Source: Ignavibacteria bacterium (lineage in GTDB: Bacteria; Bacteroidota; Ignavibacteria; Ignavibacteriales; Ignavibacteriaceae). From it: a DNA stretch of 64,000 bases. The stretch lies in contig JAUYAB010000047.1 of the NCBI GenBank assembly GCA_030693705.1, positions 100,228-164,227 of the forward strand, in the 5' to 3' direction. Shown here one piece after another: positions 54,966-64,000 of this stretch. Position numbers and translations under genes: made by a program. The notes below the pieces were generated by a model that made no database searches, was not told where the DNA came from, and worked only from the letters and a program-made list of their open reading frames with translations. Numbering within the stretch: the first letter of the stretch is position 1; each line of letters begins with the position of its first letter.

Positions 54966-57067
54966 TGAAAAAAAAATTAGTCTCCTTTTTTAAAAAAAAT
55001 CCTGGCAAAGCAATAAAAGCCAGAGAACTTGCCAAGCAGCTCCAAGTAACGGAAGAACATGACTATCAATCTCTTAAAGCCGTTCTCCATAAATTGTTGG
55101 AGGAAGACGTTATCGTAAGGCAGGGAAAACGCTTCCAATTAAAAATTATGAAGGAAGCGGTTATCACAGGCGAACTGCAAATGCACCCGCGTGGATTTGG
55201 TTTTGTGCTTCCTAAAAAGGAAGTCGGACGAGATATTTTTATTGCCGGTCGAAATCTCGGAACCGCTTTTCACGGCGATATTGTTGAGGTTGCTCTCTTT
55301 GCCGAACAGAAAAAGAAAGCAAAAAATCTTGAGGGTGAAATAACCAAAATTATAAAGCGGCGAATAACTGAAGTTGTTGGAACATTGAAGAAATCGGATT
55401 CGCTCTTTTTCATCGAGCCGGAGATGAAAGAAATGCGCCGCGATATTTACATCGATGAAAAAAATATTCACGATGCAAAAGTTGGCGATAGAGTTGTGGT
55501 AAGTGAGATAGTTTGGGAGTCTCCCAAACAAAATCCCGAAGGAAAAATTATTGAAGTTCTTGCCAAAACAAGCAGAAGCGATGTTGAACTTCTTTCAATT
55601 GCAAAAGAATTTAATCTACCCGTAAACTTTCCTGAAAGAGTTATTCAAGAAGCTGAAAAAATTCCGCTCGAAATTTCTGCTGAAGAAATTTCTACCCGCG
55701 TTGATTATAGAAATAAAGTGGTGATGACGATCGATCCCGATGACGCAAAAGATTTTGACGACGCTCTTTCGGTTGAAATTTTGGAGAATGGAAATTTTGC
55801 GGTGGGCATTCACATTGCGGATGTTAGCCATTATGTTGTTAAAGATACTCCGCTCGATAAAGAATCGGAGAAACGCGGCAACAGCGTTTATCTCGTTGGT
55901 CAAGTTATCCCGATGCTTCCCGAAAGATTATCAAACAACATTTGTTCGCTTGTTCCGAATGAAGAACGGTTAACCTACTCGGTGATTGCAGAGCTTACTG
56001 CGCGCGGCAAACTGATCGATTATAAAATTAAAAAATCGATCATCAAAAGCAAACGAAGATTTACTTACGATGAAGCGCAAAAAATAATTGAGACCGGCGA
56101 GGGAGATTTTTCTACCGAAGTTCTTCTTCTTAACAAACTTGCGTTAACGCTTCGCAAAAAAAGATTTAAAGAGGGAAGCGTAAACTTTTCAACCTCCGAA
56201 ATAAAATTTCAGTTAGATGAAAACGGAAATCCGCTCCGCGCATATTTGTACATTACAAAGCAGAGCAACAATCTTGTAGAAGAATTTATGCTGCTTGCCA
56301 ATAAAGTGGTTGCGCATCATATTGGTTTTGTAAAAAAAGAATCGGATCGCAAACCGTTTTTGTACAGAATTCACGACCGCCCCGACAAAGACAAAATTGC
56401 CGAGTTCGCAAAATTTATAAAATCATTCGGTTATCATTATTCCGCGGATAATTTATCCAAAGCTTCATCCATTAATCAATTGATGGAAGAAGTAAAAGGA
56501 AAAGAAGAAGAATTACTTGTAAACGAAATCGCTATTCGTTCTATGGCAAAAGCAATTTACTCAACCGAAAATATCGGGCATTACGGTTTAGGATTTCCAT
56601 ACTACACTCATTTCACCTCGCCAATACGGCGTTATTCCGATCTTCTGGTACACCGAATGCTTTTTGAGTACATCGAGAAGCAGAAAAAACCGGTTTATGG
56701 TGAAGAGCAGCTTTCCGCAATTTGCGAAAACATTTCCGCATGCGAAAGAAAAGCGGTTGATGCAGAACGCCTTTCGGTTAAGCTAAAACAAGTTGAACTG
56801 ATGCGCAGTCATCTCGGTGAGGAATTCCACGGGATCATTTCAGGCGTAACGCACTTTGGAATTTTTGTAAAGATAACGGATGTGCTTGCCGAAGGACTTA
56901 TTCACGTCCGCGATTTGGAGGGAGATTATTATCTTTATGATGAAAAAAAATATGCGTTAATTGGCAAAGCAAGTAAAAAAATGTTCCGGCTTGGCGATAA
57001 GATTCAAGTTAAATTGATTCGGGTTAATCAAGAGCGGATGGAATTAGATTTTCTAATTATTGAATAA
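54965..57067 (+). CDS. rnr: Ribonuclease R
   Basis: 700 aa, TAATG overlap with tamB. 3'-5' exoribonuclease of the RNase II/R family. Order: N-terminal winged-helix segment (~1-60, KAIKARELAKQLQVTEEHDY), cold-shock domains (~65-210), the RNB catalytic domain with the Asp cluster DPDDAKDFDDALSVE (~257-271), the RNB core through HYGLGFPYYTHFTSPIRRYS DLLVHR, and a C-terminal S1 domain (FHGIISGVTHFGIFVKITD) followed by EGLIHVRDL. Length close to typical RNase R. Its place in an envelope operon is unusual but probably reflects cotranscription only. Confidence 0.97.
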   Translation: MKKKLVSFFKKNPGKAIKARELAKQLQVTEEHDYQSLKAVLHKLLEEDVIVRQGKRFQLKIMKEAVITGELQMHPRGFGFVLPKKEVGRDIFIAGRNLGTAFHGDIVEVALFAEQKKKAKNLEGEITKIIKRRITEVVGTLKKSDSLFFIEPEMKEMRRDIYIDEKNIHDAKVGDRVVVSEIVWESPKQNPEGKIIEVLAKTSRSDVELLSIAKEFNLPVNFPERVIQEAEKIPLEISAEEISTRVDYRNKVVMTIDPDDAKDFDDALSVEILENGNFAVGIHIADVSHYVVKDTPLDKESEKRGNSVYLVGQVIPMLPERLSNNICSLVPNEERLTYSVIAELTARGKLIDYKIKKSIIKSKRRFTYDEAQKIIETGEGDFSTEVLLLNKLALTLRKKRFKEGSVNFSTSEIKFQLDENGNPLRAYLYITKQSNNLVEEFMLLANKVVAHHIGFVKKESDRKPFLYRIHDRPDKDKIAEFAKFIKSFGYHYSADNLSKASSINQLMEEVKGKEEELLVNEIAIRSMAKAIYSTENIGHYGLGFPYYTHFTSPIRRYSDLLVHRMLFEYIEKQKKPVYGEEQLSAICENISACERKAVDAERLSVKLKQVELMRSHLGEEFHGIISGVTHFGIFVKITDVLAEGLIHVRDLEGDYYLYDEKKYALIGKASKKMFRLGDKIQVKLIRVNQERMELDFLIIE

Positions 57068-57076
57068 AAACGTGTT

Positions 57077-60000
57077 ATGAAGAAACAAATTATTTTCTCT
57101 ATTATCATTTCATTCTTTTCTGTACAGTTCGTCTTTGCACAATTCGGACAGAATAAAGTTCAGTTTAAAGATATGACGTGGTACTATATTCAAACTAATC
57201 ACTTTGATATTTATTTTAATCAAGAAGGCAGCAAAGTTGCGGAGTTCGCTTCAGCCGCTTCCGAAGCGGCTCTAAGCTCGATTGAAAAACATATCAACTA
57301 CAGAATCAACAATAGAATTACGCTCATCCTCTACAATTCCCAAAACGATTTTCAGGAAACAAATGTTACTGATGAATATCTAAGCGAAGGAATCGGCGGA
57401 TTTACAGAGCTTTTCAAAAACCGTGTGGTGCTGCCCTTCACCGGAAATTATAAAATGTTCCGGCACGTTATTCACCACGAACTTGTGCACGCAGTTTTAA
57501 ATGATATGTTTTACGGCGGATCGATTCAAAATATTATTTCAAACAATATTTCAATCCGCTTACCGCTTTGGTTTAACGAAGGTTTGGCGGAGTACCTTTC
57601 GCTCGGCTGGGACACCAACACCGATATGTTCATCCGCGATGCGGCAACGAGTGAGTATTTGCCAGACATTGAAAATCTTGACGGATATTTTGCGTACCGC
57701 GGCGGACAGGCGGTTTTCCATTACATAGCGCAAAAATATGGCGAAGAAAAAATCGGTGAACTTGTAAATAAAATTAAGGGAAAATCGAATTTTGAAAATG
57801 GTCTCAAAGCGGCGATCGGTTTAGATATTGAAGAACTGAATGAACGCTGGAAGAAAGAGATTAAAAGAACTTTCTGGCCCGATATGGCGCTCTACAAAGA
57901 CCCTGATGAATTTTCTAAAAGATTAACCGATCACCGCAAAGACGGCGGATTTTACAACACCAGTCCGGCTATTTCTCCCCAAGGTGATAAAATCGCTTTC
58001 ATCTCTAATCGCGATTTTTATTTTGATATTTACATTATGGATGCCAACGACGGGAAGAAAGTTGACCGCATTATTAAAGGAAACCGCTCGGTAGATTTTG
58101 AAGAATTAAATATTCTTACTCCCGGTTTAAGCTGGTCGCCCGATGGTAAAAAAATTGCCTTAGCCGCTAAACGAAACGGCGCCGATGTTATTTACGTTTA
58201 TGATATTGCCGGAGACGATGTTTCAATTTTACCTCTGCGGTTTGGCGCAATCGGAACAGTGAACTGGGCTCCGGATAATAATAAAATTGTTTTCGCGGGG
58301 CAGGGTTCATCTCAATCGGATGTTTATGTTTACGATATCGCGAAAGACAAATTAGAAAATATTACAAATGATATTTTTACCGATAGCGATCCTTCATTCT
58401 CGCCAGACGGAAAAACAATTTTCTTCGCTTCCGATAGAGGCGAATATGTTGACACCGCCGCAGTTCCCGAAAACTTTAGAATGTACGAACACAATTTTTC
58501 GCAGAACGATCTTTATTCCGTTGAAATTGATAACAGGAAGATCACCCGCATAACCAACACTACGCACTGTGATGAAGCCTCTCCAATAGTTTCGGCGGAC
58601 GGAAAAGAAGTGATCTTCGTTTCAGATAAAAACGGCATCAACAATATTTATAGAAAGAAAATTGTTCCGGATGGAAGTGATTCTGCTAAAACGATTGAAT
58701 CGATTTCCGAACTGCCAATAACAAATTCTTTAAACGGTTTGTACCAGCCGACGATTTCCAAAGACGGAAAAAAACTTGCTTTTGCTTCGATGTATCAATC
58801 GGCGTACAATATTTTCTTGATGAATAATCCGTACGATATTTCTTTAGACAAAGATTCGCTTCCGCTTACAAAATATATGGAGTCGATCCTTGTTGCAAAA
58901 AAATCCGAAGCGAAAAAAGATTCAGCAAGCGAAACGAAAGTTGATTCATCAGCCAAACATATAGAAGAAGAGAGTAGCTTTTCAACCGGAGTATTTATTG
59001 ATACTTCTTCGGTAAAAAAAGATTACAGCAATTTTATCTTCGGCAAATCAGATTACCTTTCTTACGATTCTACCGAGCAAAAACCAAACGAGCTCTTTAA
59101 TCCAAAAGCCAACCTTGATGCCGAGGGAAATTTTAAAGTGAACCGCTACAAAGTAACCTTTACTCCCGATATTATTTATGCGAACGCCGGCTTTAGTTCG
59201 ATGTATGGTTTGCTCGGCACAACCGTAATATCTTTTAGCGATGTACTTGGTAATCACCGGTTGATCGGACAAACGAGCATGCAGATCGATTTGAAGAACA
59301 GCGATTACGGGCTTGCTTACTATTATTTGCCGAACAAATTGGATTTGGGTTTCGAAGGATTTCATACCGCGCGGTTCGTTTATTTACAACGGGGAAACGA
59401 AGTTAATCTTTTCCGTTTTAGAAATTACGGCGGATCGCTTTCGATAAGTTATCCTTTCAATCGCTATTACAGATTAGACGGCGGATTAAGTTTCTTAAAC
59501 GTTACTGCTGAAAATTTAGACAATCCGTACGAGACAACACAGAAAGCAACGTATCTTATTCCCGCAATAAGTTTTGTTCATGACAATACCATGTTTGGCT
59601 ACACGGCGCCGATAGACGGTACGCGTTACAGATTCGATCTTTACGGTAATCCGCTTCTTCATGCAAAACAGTACGGCTTCTACTCTATTCTTGGTGACTA
59701 TAGAAATTACACAAAATTCTGGACCGACTACGCGTTTGCGTTTCGTTTATCTGGAGGATTTTCGAACGGCAAAAGTCCACAGCGCTTTTTCTTGGGCGGA
59801 ATAGAAAATTGGATCAACCGGAGATTTGCAACCGGCGAGGTTCCTTTAGATTCACCATCAGATTTTGCATTCCTTACCGCAGCTTTACCTATGCGCGGAT
59901 ATAACTATGCGCAGCAAATAGGAACAAAATATGCGCTGTTCAATACTGAATTTCGTTTCCCGTTTATCCGTTATCTTGTAACCGGTGCGCTGCCGGTTCT

Positions 60001-60247
60001 GTTTAGAAATATTCTTGGCGCAGCATTTTTTGATGCCGGTTCTGCCTGGAATAATTCCCACCAGCTTAAGCTTTTTGAAAAAGATGAAAACGGAAGAACG
60101 ATAAGCAGGGATTTGCTGATGGGAACTGGTGTCGGCACAAGATTTTATTTTCTCTATTTTCTTCTTCGCATTGATTGCGCCTGGGCGTATAACGGACAGA
60201 GTTTTACAAAACCAATTTGGTATTTCTCGCTGGGCGGAGATTTTTAA
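57077..60247 (+). CDS. Metallopeptidase / TolB-propeller / outer-membrane barrel fusion
   Basis: 1056 aa with signal peptide (MKKQIIFSIIISFFSVQFVF). Three parts. Residues ~25-285: a peptidase MA-like gluzincin with an intact zinc site, H134-E135-x-x-H138 (VIHHELVHAVLND), and E168 in the WFNEGLAEYLS segment as the likely third ligand. Residues ~285-600: TolB/PD40-type propeller blades (ISPQGDKIAFISNRD, SWSPDGKKIALAAKR, SFSPDGKTIFFASDRG, SADGKEVIFVSDKNG). After a Ser/Lys-rich linker, ~690-1056 is a beta-barrel like the Omp85/bacterial surface antigen C-terminus (ILGAAFFDAGSAWNN, GTGVGTRFYFLYFLLRIDCA, final YFSLGGDF); POTRA domains are absent. Last gene of the tamB operon, nine bases after rnr. 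A role with TamB in outer-membrane protein handling is inference. Confidence 0.85.
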   Translation: MKKQIIFSIIISFFSVQFVFAQFGQNKVQFKDMTWYYIQTNHFDIYFNQEGSKVAEFASAASEAALSSIEKHINYRINNRITLILYNSQNDFQETNVTDEYLSEGIGGFTELFKNRVVLPFTGNYKMFRHVIHHELVHAVLNDMFYGGSIQNIISNNISIRLPLWFNEGLAEYLSLGWDTNTDMFIRDAATSEYLPDIENLDGYFAYRGGQAVFHYIAQKYGEEKIGELVNKIKGKSNFENGLKAAIGLDIEELNERWKKEIKRTFWPDMALYKDPDEFSKRLTDHRKDGGFYNTSPAISPQGDKIAFISNRDFYFDIYIMDANDGKKVDRIIKGNRSVDFEELNILTPGLSWSPDGKKIALAAKRNGADVIYVYDIAGDDVSILPLRFGAIGTVNWAPDNNKIVFAGQGSSQSDVYVYDIAKDKLENITNDIFTDSDPSFSPDGKTIFFASDRGEYVDTAAVPENFRMYEHNFSQNDLYSVEIDNRKITRITNTTHCDEASPIVSADGKEVIFVSDKNGINNIYRKKIVPDGSDSAKTIESISELPITNSLNGLYQPTISKDGKKLAFASMYQSAYNIFLMNNPYDISLDKDSLPLTKYMESILVAKKSEAKKDSASETKVDSSAKHIEEESSFSTGVFIDTSSVKKDYSNFIFGKSDYLSYDSTEQKPNELFNPKANLDAEGNFKVNRYKVTFTPDIIYANAGFSSMYGLLGTTVISFSDVLGNHRLIGQTSMQIDLKNSDYGLAYYYLPNKLDLGFEGFHTARFVYLQRGNEVNLFRFRNYGGSLSISYPFNRYYRLDGGLSFLNVTAENLDNPYETTQKATYLIPAISFVHDNTMFGYTAPIDGTRYRFDLYGNPLLHAKQYGFYSILGDYRNYTKFWTDYAFAFRLSGGFSNGKSPQRFFLGGIENWINRRFATGEVPLDSPSDFAFLTAALPMRGYNYAQQIGTKYALFNTEFRFPFIRYLVTGALPVLFRNILGAAFFDAGSAWNNSHQLKLFEKDENGRTISRDLLMGTGVGTRFYFLYFLLRIDCAWAYNGQSFTKPIWYFSLGGDF

Positions 60248-60253
60248 TAGGCG

Positions 60254-60357
60254 TTTCGTTTAATAATTAATCGCGATACCGTAAACGGTATCGCTAAACG
60301 AAAAAATCATCGTAAACGATGATAGGAATATCATATCCCGATTTATCGGGGTTTGTT
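60254..60357. repeat. Three consecutive short-loop hairpins
   Basis: GCGATACCGT-aa-ACGGTATCGC (60273-60294, inside an outer TTTCGTTTA/TAAACGAAA stem), ATCATCGT-aa-ACGATGAT (60306-60323) and CCCGAT-tt-ATCGGG (60337-60350) followed by GTTTGTTTG. All have two-base centres. The third may terminate the tamB operon; the others look like inserted palindromes. Confidence 0.8.
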
Positions 60358-60378
60358 TGTGCAGCACAATCCATTCAT

Positions 60379-60406
60379 GCGTGCCCGCCGCAGGCAGGGT
60401 TGTGCG
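60379..60406. repeat. GC-rich palindromic repeat
   Basis: GCGTGCCCGCCGCAGGCAGG GTTGTGCGG contains complementary CCCGCC / GGCAGGG-like arms and is much richer in G and C than the flanks. It is probably a dispersed REP-like sequence; no coding function. Confidence 0.5.
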
Positions 60407-60460
60407 GTAATAAAATATTTATAGTTCGGTACATGTTTTAACATAAAATAAAGGTGGCAA

Positions 60461-61105
60461 ATGAAAAGGATGGTTTGTGTTCTTCTTGTTTCTCTGTTGG
60501 TGTTTACATCGTGTAAAAAATCTAACAATCCAGTTTCTTCTGGCGATGAAACTGCAACCGTAACTTATGCGGGGAAAGTATATCATACGGTAAAAATTGG
60601 CAACCAAACTTGGTTGAAAGAAAACTTAAATGTTGGTGTAATGATTGACAGTACGCAAAACCCAAGCAACAACGGAACAATTGAAAAATATTGTTATCGT
60701 AACGACACTGCGAATTGTACCAAGTATGGTGGTTTATACCAATGGAATGAAGCGATGGTTTATGATACTGCAAACGGTGCAAAAGGTATTTGTCCAACTG
60801 GATGGCATATACCTACGCAAGCTGAATTTGAGACATTAACAGCTACGGTAAATAATGATGGTAACTCATTAAAAACTATCGATCAAGGAGCGAGTACAGA
60901 CTTGAGCGGTTTCTCTGGCTTGCTGGCGGGCTACTTCATCGGTGGTAACTACTTCAATTTAGGAAGTTACACTACATTTTGGAGTTCTACAGAGATCAAT
61001 GCAGCGGTCGCTTACAGCGTGAGCTTGAGGTACAATTATAGCAATATCTACATGGTCAATTTATTGAAGGAATGTGGTTATAGTATTCGCTGCATCAAAG
61101 ATTAG
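60461..61105 (+). CDS. FISUMP-domain lipoprotein
   Basis: 214 aa with ribosome-binding site AGGTGG and a lipoprotein signal ending in FTSC (C18). The rest (~35-214) is the Fibrobacter succinogenes major paralogous domain: YAGKVYHTVKIGNQTWLKEN LNVG, KYGGLYQWNEAM, ICPTGWHIPTQAEFETL, FSGLLAGYF and FWSSTEINAAVAYSVSLR ending SIRCIKD. The domain is common in surface lipoproteins of Bacteroidota and Fibrobacterota; its role is not established (binding is likely). A longer paralog follows 54 bases on. Confidence 0.9.
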   Translation: MKRMVCVLLVSLLVFTSCKKSNNPVSSGDETATVTYAGKVYHTVKIGNQTWLKENLNVGVMIDSTQNPSNNGTIEKYCYRNDTANCTKYGGLYQWNEAMVYDTANGAKGICPTGWHIPTQAEFETLTATVNNDGNSLKTIDQGASTDLSGFSGLLAGYFIGGNYFNLGSYTTFWSSTEINAAVAYSVSLRYNYSNIYMVNLLKECGYSIRCIKD

Positions 61106-61159
61106 AAGATGTTTAATAGGAATGATTTTTAAAAGTTATTTAGCAAATAAGATCGGCAT

Positions 61160-62392
61160 ATGAAAAAAATAATTTACTTAGTTTTTATTTCTCTTCTTGC
61201 ATTTACTTCGTGCAAGAAAGATGGAGGTTCGCCGACGGAAACAAATACGAATCCCAACAACATTACCGATCCACCATTAGCTCCAACATTGGTGGTACCG
61301 GCAGATAGTGGAACTGGAATTTCGATTCAATGTACATTTTCCTGGTATCCCAGTAAGGGAGCGGAGAAGTACAATTTGGAGATTGCGACCGATTCATTTT
61401 TCACGAACAAAATTATTGAGCGTACAGGATTAAAAGTTTCAAGTTTGCTTATTAGCGGATTTGCGTTTTCTACCAGGTATTATTGGCGCGTAAATGCAAC
61501 GAACAGCTCTGGAACTTCTTCATTTTCACCCATCAGAAATTTCGCCACAGCCGACTCTCTTTTACAGTTCACTTCGATAAGCGGAAAAGTTACAAATAGT
61601 TTGAACGAACCAATCCAGGGCGCAAAAGTTTATACAGTTCCAACCACAACAACGGTTTATTCCGACTCAACCGGGTACTATCTTATAAAAAATATTTCCG
61701 GTGGAAGTTATGCGTTGTTTTCGGAGAAGGAAGGATACAATAAATATATTGCCAATATTTACGCGGCTGAGGGACTTGCTGTTGGTCAAAATATAACGAT
61801 GATCGTTCTTGGCGCTATTACACCTTGTCCCGGAACTCCAACTGTAAGTTATGAAGGGAAAACGTACAACACGGTTCAAATCGGAAGCCAGTGCTGGATG
61901 AAAGAAAATCTTAATGTCGGTACAATGATTACGGGAGGCAGTAGTCAAACTAATAATGGAACCACAGAAAAATATTGCTACGAAAACAAAACGGTAAATT
62001 GCGACAATTTCGGAGCTTTGTACGAATGGAACGAAGCGATGCAGTATTCCCTATCGCCCGGCTCAAAAGGAATCTGTCCAACGGGCTGGCACATTCCAAC
62101 TAAAGAAGAACTCAAACTCTTATCTGCTTTAGCAGAAAACAGTTCTACTGCTTTAAGAGAAGTTGGACAAGGAACCGGAACAAACACAAGCGGATTTTCG
62201 GCTTTGCTCGCAGGTTACCGGTATGATTATATTCACTTCTACAATTTTGGAGAACATGCCGCATTTTGGAGTTCGACGGAATATATCGCCACCGATGCTT
62301 TCTATTTGGGCTTAAGGCGCGGCTACAGCGTGGTTGACTTAGGCGCCGCAAATAAGGTAATGGGATTTAGCGTTCGATGCCTAAAAGATTAG
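61160..62392 (+). CDS. Multidomain FISUMP lipoprotein
   Basis: 410 aa with lipobox FTSC (C18). Order: fibronectin-like domain (~42-130, FSWYPSKGAEKYNLEIATDS, TRYYWRVNATNSSG), a carboxypeptidase-regulatory-like beta domain (~135-215, ISGKVTNSLNEPIQGAKVYT, STGYYLIKNISGGSYAL), then FISUMP (~225-410, YEGKTYNTVQIGSQCWMKEN, ICPTGWHIPTKEELKLL, FWSSTEYIATDAFYLGLR, VRCLKD). It is a tandem paralog of the preceding gene with two added domains, as if exported modules were joined. Probably an outer-surface binding protein; ligand unknown. Confidence 0.9.
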   Translation: MKKIIYLVFISLLAFTSCKKDGGSPTETNTNPNNITDPPLAPTLVVPADSGTGISIQCTFSWYPSKGAEKYNLEIATDSFFTNKIIERTGLKVSSLLISGFAFSTRYYWRVNATNSSGTSSFSPIRNFATADSLLQFTSISGKVTNSLNEPIQGAKVYTVPTTTTVYSDSTGYYLIKNISGGSYALFSEKEGYNKYIANIYAAEGLAVGQNITMIVLGAITPCPGTPTVSYEGKTYNTVQIGSQCWMKENLNVGTMITGGSSQTNNGTTEKYCYENKTVNCDNFGALYEWNEAMQYSLSPGSKGICPTGWHIPTKEELKLLSALAENSSTALREVGQGTGTNTSGFSALLAGYRYDYIHFYNFGEHAAFWSSTEYIATDAFYLGLRRGYSVVDLGAANKVMGFSVRCLKD

Positions 62393-62486
62393 TGATGTTT
62401 GATGGAGGAGGGGTGATGGATGATGGAAAATTTTCATTATACTTTGGTAGAAGTGGTAATTAATTCCCGACAAACAAGAATAACAA

Positions 62487-63830
62487 ATGAACAGACTATT
62501 TTTCTTAATAATTTTTTTCCTAACAACTTGTTTAATTAATTCGCAGTCATTTGAAGTTACAGTTAAAGATATCGGTTCAACTTCTGCAAAACTTCAATCG
62601 CTGCAAGGAGAGAAAGTAACCGAAGTTGATTCAGTTACCGATAGAGAAAAAGATACTTTCCGCTCTTCTTTTGAAAATAAAAAATATCATCACGGATTTT
62701 ATCGCCTTGCATTTTCCAATAACCGTTCAGTTGATTTCCTTTATGATGGAAATAATGTTAAGCTGAAAACTCATGCGTCTGCAATTTTGGACAGTATGGA
62801 AATTATTTCTTCAGAAAGTAATAGGCTCTATTATTGTTTTATTAAACTCAACAAAGCGTACAAAACTAAAACCGATCTTTTGCAGTTACTTCTTGCACGC
62901 TACCCGAAAGAGGATAGTTTTTATCAATCGGTTCAGGAAAAGGTTAATCTACTGCAAAACGAATATTTGGCGTTTATAAAGGCTGAATCGCAAAGAGAAC
63001 CGTATTCATTTATTGCAAGATATATCCGGTCGGCAGGTCTGTCTCCGGTAAATTTTAATATATCACCCGAACAGCAGTTAGGCTATCTTAAAGCTCACGC
63101 CCTTGATAATGTTGACTTTGATGACGGTGAGTTAATCTTTTCCGATGTGTTCACAAATAAAACGATTGAATACTTAACGTATTACCGCAATCCGCAATTG
63201 CCAAAAGAACTTCTTGAAAAAGAATTTATGAAAGCGATCGACTCGGTTATAAGTCGAGCGAAAGTTAACACCATTGTTTATCAACATGTTGTTGAATATC
63301 TGCTTGACGGTTTTAAGAAATTCGGTTTTGATAAAGTTATGGACTACATCGTTGATACCTATGTAATTAAGGATGACTTGTGTTTGGATGAGAAGTTGGG
63401 GAATACAATTCAGCGCAGGATCGACCAAAACAAGAAACTTCCCGTTGGTGCAATAGCTCCTAATTTTATGATGACCGATATCTCCGGCAAACCAATTGAA
63501 CTCTACAAAATCACCAAAGAAAAAGTGCTTCTTGTTTTTTATGCGAGCTGGTGTCCCCACTGCAAAACTATTTTACCGCAGCTCAATGAACTTAAAAAAG
63601 CGAAAGGCGATTTTGAGGTGGTTGCCGTTTCTCTTGATACGGACAAAGGAGAATGGAAAAACTTCGTTGACAAAAACAGGTTGGATTTTATCAATGTCTC
63701 TGATTTAAAAAGCTGGGATGGAGCAGCGGCAAATGAATATTTTATCTACGCAACTCCAACAATGTTTCTACTCGACAAACAGAAGAGAATTATTGCAAAA
63801 CCACTGACGATTGATGAATTAGGCACTTAG
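62487..63830 (+). CDS. TlpA-like periplasmic thioredoxin
   Basis: 447 aa with signal peptide (MNRLFFLIIFFLTTCLINSQ). The N-terminal half is a beta domain followed by a helical region (~30-325). The C-terminal thioredoxin fold (~325-447) has VGAIAPNFMMTDISGKPIEL, the active site FYASWCPHCKTILP (C356/C359) and the cis-Pro region IYATPTMFLLDKQKRI. It is a thiol-disulfide oxidoreductase or c-type cytochrome-maturation-like protein of the periplasm. It ends KPLTIDELGT, a few residues shorter than usual, just before hairpin repeat copy C. The chain may have been trimmed by that element, which is inference. Confidence 0.88.
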   Translation: MNRLFFLIIFFLTTCLINSQSFEVTVKDIGSTSAKLQSLQGEKVTEVDSVTDREKDTFRSSFENKKYHHGFYRLAFSNNRSVDFLYDGNNVKLKTHASAILDSMEIISSESNRLYYCFIKLNKAYKTKTDLLQLLLARYPKEDSFYQSVQEKVNLLQNEYLAFIKAESQREPYSFIARYIRSAGLSPVNFNISPEQQLGYLKAHALDNVDFDDGELIFSDVFTNKTIEYLTYYRNPQLPKELLEKEFMKAIDSVISRAKVNTIVYQHVVEYLLDGFKKFGFDKVMDYIVDTYVIKDDLCLDEKLGNTIQRRIDQNKKLPVGAIAPNFMMTDISGKPIELYKITKEKVLLVFYASWCPHCKTILPQLNELKKAKGDFEVVAVSLDTDKGEWKNFVDKNRLDFINVSDLKSWDGAAANEYFIYATPTMFLLDKQKRIIAKPLTIDELGT

Positions 63831-63844
63831 AGAATCGCTATCGC

Positions 63845-63975
63845 TAACATGTTAACGATAATTAAATATCGAATACTGAACAAAGAATAATGAATTTCGA
63901 AGTGAATGCAATATGTATTTCATCCGCCGCGGCGTTTCATCATTCAAAATTCCTTGTTCGATATTCATTATTCAT
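63845..63975. repeat. Hairpin repeat element, copy C
   Basis: Shares with copy A the TAACATGTTAACG head, the AATATCGAATA..GAACAA..GAATTTCGAAGT left arm, the spacer AATGCAATATGTATTTCATC CGCC and the right arm ATTCCTTGTTCGATATTCATTATT. The centre reads CCGCCGCGGCG instead of CCGCCAAAGCGGAT. It begins 14 bases after the TlpA-like gene stop. Confidence 0.85.
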
Positions 63976-64000
63976 TTTTTCCTTTAGCTTTTTTCCCAAG

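Overview
The window looks like chromosome from a member of the Ignavibacteriota, or a close Bacteroidota/Chlorobiota relative. It is AT-rich and gene-dense. Eight secreted proteins end in the type IX secretion C-terminal sorting domain with the N-[YF]-P-N-P-F-N-P signature, and lipid A synthesis uses an LpxC-FabZ fusion; both fit that group. I see no tRNA, rRNA, CRISPR array, prophage or intact insertion sequence. The taxonomy is inferred from gene families, not from a marker-gene tree.

Layout. 0.1-2.1 kb: minus-strand operon of a small Cys-tailed protein, a 6-7 TM protein, a one-TM coiled-coil protein and an orphan LuxR-type response regulator, led by an array of 21-bp palindromic repeats. 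2.8-6.3 kb: two type IX cargo proteins. 6.5-8.0 kb: an internally duplicated protein of unknown function, a 12-unit 21-bp tandem repeat and a broken hemL remnant. 8.0-17.3 kb: two more cargo proteins, uvrB, a DUF423 protein, a secreted AGE-family protein and a DMT-type transporter. 17.5-22.3 kb: valS, an orphan antitoxin-like gene, a SIMPL protein and a secreted unknown. 22.4-27.4 kb (minus): transketolase plus an unlisted 50-aa Cys-rich small protein, a coupled CDGSH/7TM/110-aa operon, and fumC.

27.8-34.8 kb: an acetate-uptake module with a metallophosphoesterase, a Cache-PAS-PAS-CBS-nucleotidyltransferase sensor, DUF485, ActP symporter and an outer-membrane barrel. 34.8-42.4 kb (minus): esterase, two tandem DUF3160 cargo proteins and a beta-propeller lipoprotein. 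42.6-45.5 kb: lpxC/fabZ, lpxA and a LipM-type octanoyltransferase. 45.6-48.7 kb: a Reg_prop propeller protein and a cargo protein with repeated beta-sandwich modules. 49.0-60.2 kb: a tightly overlapped envelope operon of rfaE1, rfaE2, tamB, rnr and a 1056-aa metallopeptidase/TolB-propeller/outer-membrane-barrel fusion. 60.5-63.8 kb: two FISUMP lipoproteins and a TlpA-like thioredoxin.

The genes share an envelope theme: lipid A and heptose synthesis, outer-membrane protein handling, and many exported proteins. The least explained parts are small DNA elements. A palindromic micro-element of the TCCGCC-nnn-GGCGGA type lies in intergenic DNA and also in frame inside the sorting tails of three type IX cargo genes. 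A roughly 100-130 bp bulged-hairpin element occurs three times, each time just after a gene. Two unrelated arrays both have a 21-bp period. The protein I would follow up first is the peptidase-propeller-barrel fusion at the end of the tamB operon.
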